A DNA stretch of 54,641 nucleotides from contig MWJO01000051.1 of NCBI GenBank assembly GCA_002027195.1, positions 1 to 54,641 of the forward strand, written 5' to 3'. Both the position numbers and the translations under genes were made by a program. Each line of letters begins with the position of its first letter. Position 1 is the first letter of the stretch. Shown here piece by piece: positions 54,076 through 54,641 of this stretch. The notes under the pieces are model-generated. The model had not been told where the DNA came from, made no database searches, and was given only the letters and a program-made list of their open reading frames with translations. The DNA is from Streptomyces sp. GKU 895. Lineage in GTDB: Bacteria; Actinomycetota; Actinomycetes; Streptomycetales; Streptomycetaceae.

Positions 54076-54641
54076 CTAGGAGCACCGGAACTTCGACTCG
54101 GCCCAGTCCGCCAGCATGAGGTCGTCGTACGCGCTGTGCGGCTCGACGACCAGCCGTACCGTCTTGCGCCCGGTGAGGTCGACATGGACCGGGATCGCCG
54201 CGTCCCCGCCCTGGACCATGCCGGACTTCCACAGCCGGACGCCGTCGGCGTAGACGGAGAAGTACATCTTGCCGAGCCCGAGGGTCATGTCGTCGACGCC
54301 GACCGAGGCGTCGTAGGAGGTGCAGGCGCGGTTGAGGTCGATGGTGACGGAGGACCGGCCGTGCACGGTCACGCCGTGCGCGTAGCTCTTGTCCGCGATC
54401 GAGACGCCGTACCGCTGCCACACCCAGCTGCTCTCGGCGATCCGCATCTCCGGCTTGGTGCCGTCGCCGTTGACGTCGTACGCCAGCTCGCTCCACTGGT
54501 AGACGGCCGGGGCGGGTGTGGGCGTGGGCGTCGGAGAGGGCGTCGGGGTCGGCTTGGGCTTCAGGGGTGTATCCGGCGGGAACCACGCTGGTGGTCAGCC
54601 GGGAGTACAGGGAGCCGTCGTCGTCGGCGAGGACCTTCCAG
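54076..54641 (-). CDS. NPCBM/NEW2-domain protein, 3' part, frameshifted
   Basis: The minus-strand frame ending at 54076 encodes WSELAYDVNGDGTKPEMRIA, SSWVWQRYGVSI, SYAHGVTVHGRSSVTIDL, VGVDDMTLGLGKMYFSVYAD and VRLVVEPHSAYDDLMLADWA, the NPCBM carbohydrate-binding fold seen at protein C-termini. Upstream is a Pro/Thr linker (KPTPTPSPTPTPTPAPAVY). Beyond about 54569 the natural frame (WKVLADDDGSLYSRLTTSVV then PAGYTP) is shifted by one base, where one extra T interrupts TACACCCCGAAG. The gene runs off the window end. It is probably a secreted or membrane protein; the upstream domains are not visible. Confidence 0.75.

Overview
The window is a piece of a Streptomyces chromosome. The base composition is about 70% G+C, codon third positions are almost always G or C, several genes start with GTG, and many tRNA genes do not encode CCA. 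The gene set is diagnostic: bldC, an Lsr2 paralogue (lsrL), valine dehydrogenase, purC/purSQL/purF/purM, an AfsR/SARP-type regulator and an NsdA-like protein. From memory the order matches the S. coelicolor core region around SCO4069-SCO4117, so this is conserved core chromosome, not an obvious island.

Layout. 1-2000: the end of an unknown gene and a frameshifted N,N-dimethylformamidase-like gene. 2000-17800: purine genes (purC; purS-purQ-purL; purF, purM) separated by a divergent ABC-2 transporter/NarL-type two-component operon flanked by two near-identical tRNA-Gly cassettes, the nucleoid protein gene lsrL, an MFS pump/TetR pair, a mycothiol-dependent-isomerase-like gene and a META-domain lipoprotein. 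17.7-22 kb: DUF3073 protein, vdh, an unknown conserved gene, bldC and a small CxxC protein. 22-27 kb: hrpA between two identical tRNA-Asp genes, then a Glu-Asp-Phe tRNA cluster on the minus strand. 27-33.6 kb: metallophosphoesterase, metallopeptidase, a broken lipoprotein gene, a DEAD-box RNA helicase, an amino-acid permease and tRNA-Lys. 33.6-38.7 kb: TetR/MpaB-type oxygenase pair with a strong operator, an acetyltransferase, then a MarR-controlled riboflavin-type module (ribA, marR and a RibD-like fusion in reversed domain order). 38.7-44.1 kb: an alginate-lyase-family lipoprotein, initiator tRNA, a c-di-AMP (ydaO) riboswitch in front of an M23 cell-wall peptidase, an aldo/keto reductase and a PrsW-like membrane protease. 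44.2-54.6 kb: trmB, lhgO, an NsdA-like regulator, a divergent asparagine-synthase-like protein, a large SARP/NB-ARC regulator and a truncated NPCBM-domain gene.

The genes fall into three groups: housekeeping (purine synthesis, tRNAs, RNA helicases), developmental control (bldC, lsrL, NsdA-like, SARP) and cell-envelope turnover under c-di-AMP. The observations most worth following are a tRNA-Gly(UCC)-like gene with features of non-proteogenic glycine tRNAs, the MarR/ribA/reversed-RibD module with three matching operators, and a cluster of about seven single-base frameshifts that more likely reflects unpolished sequence than real gene decay.
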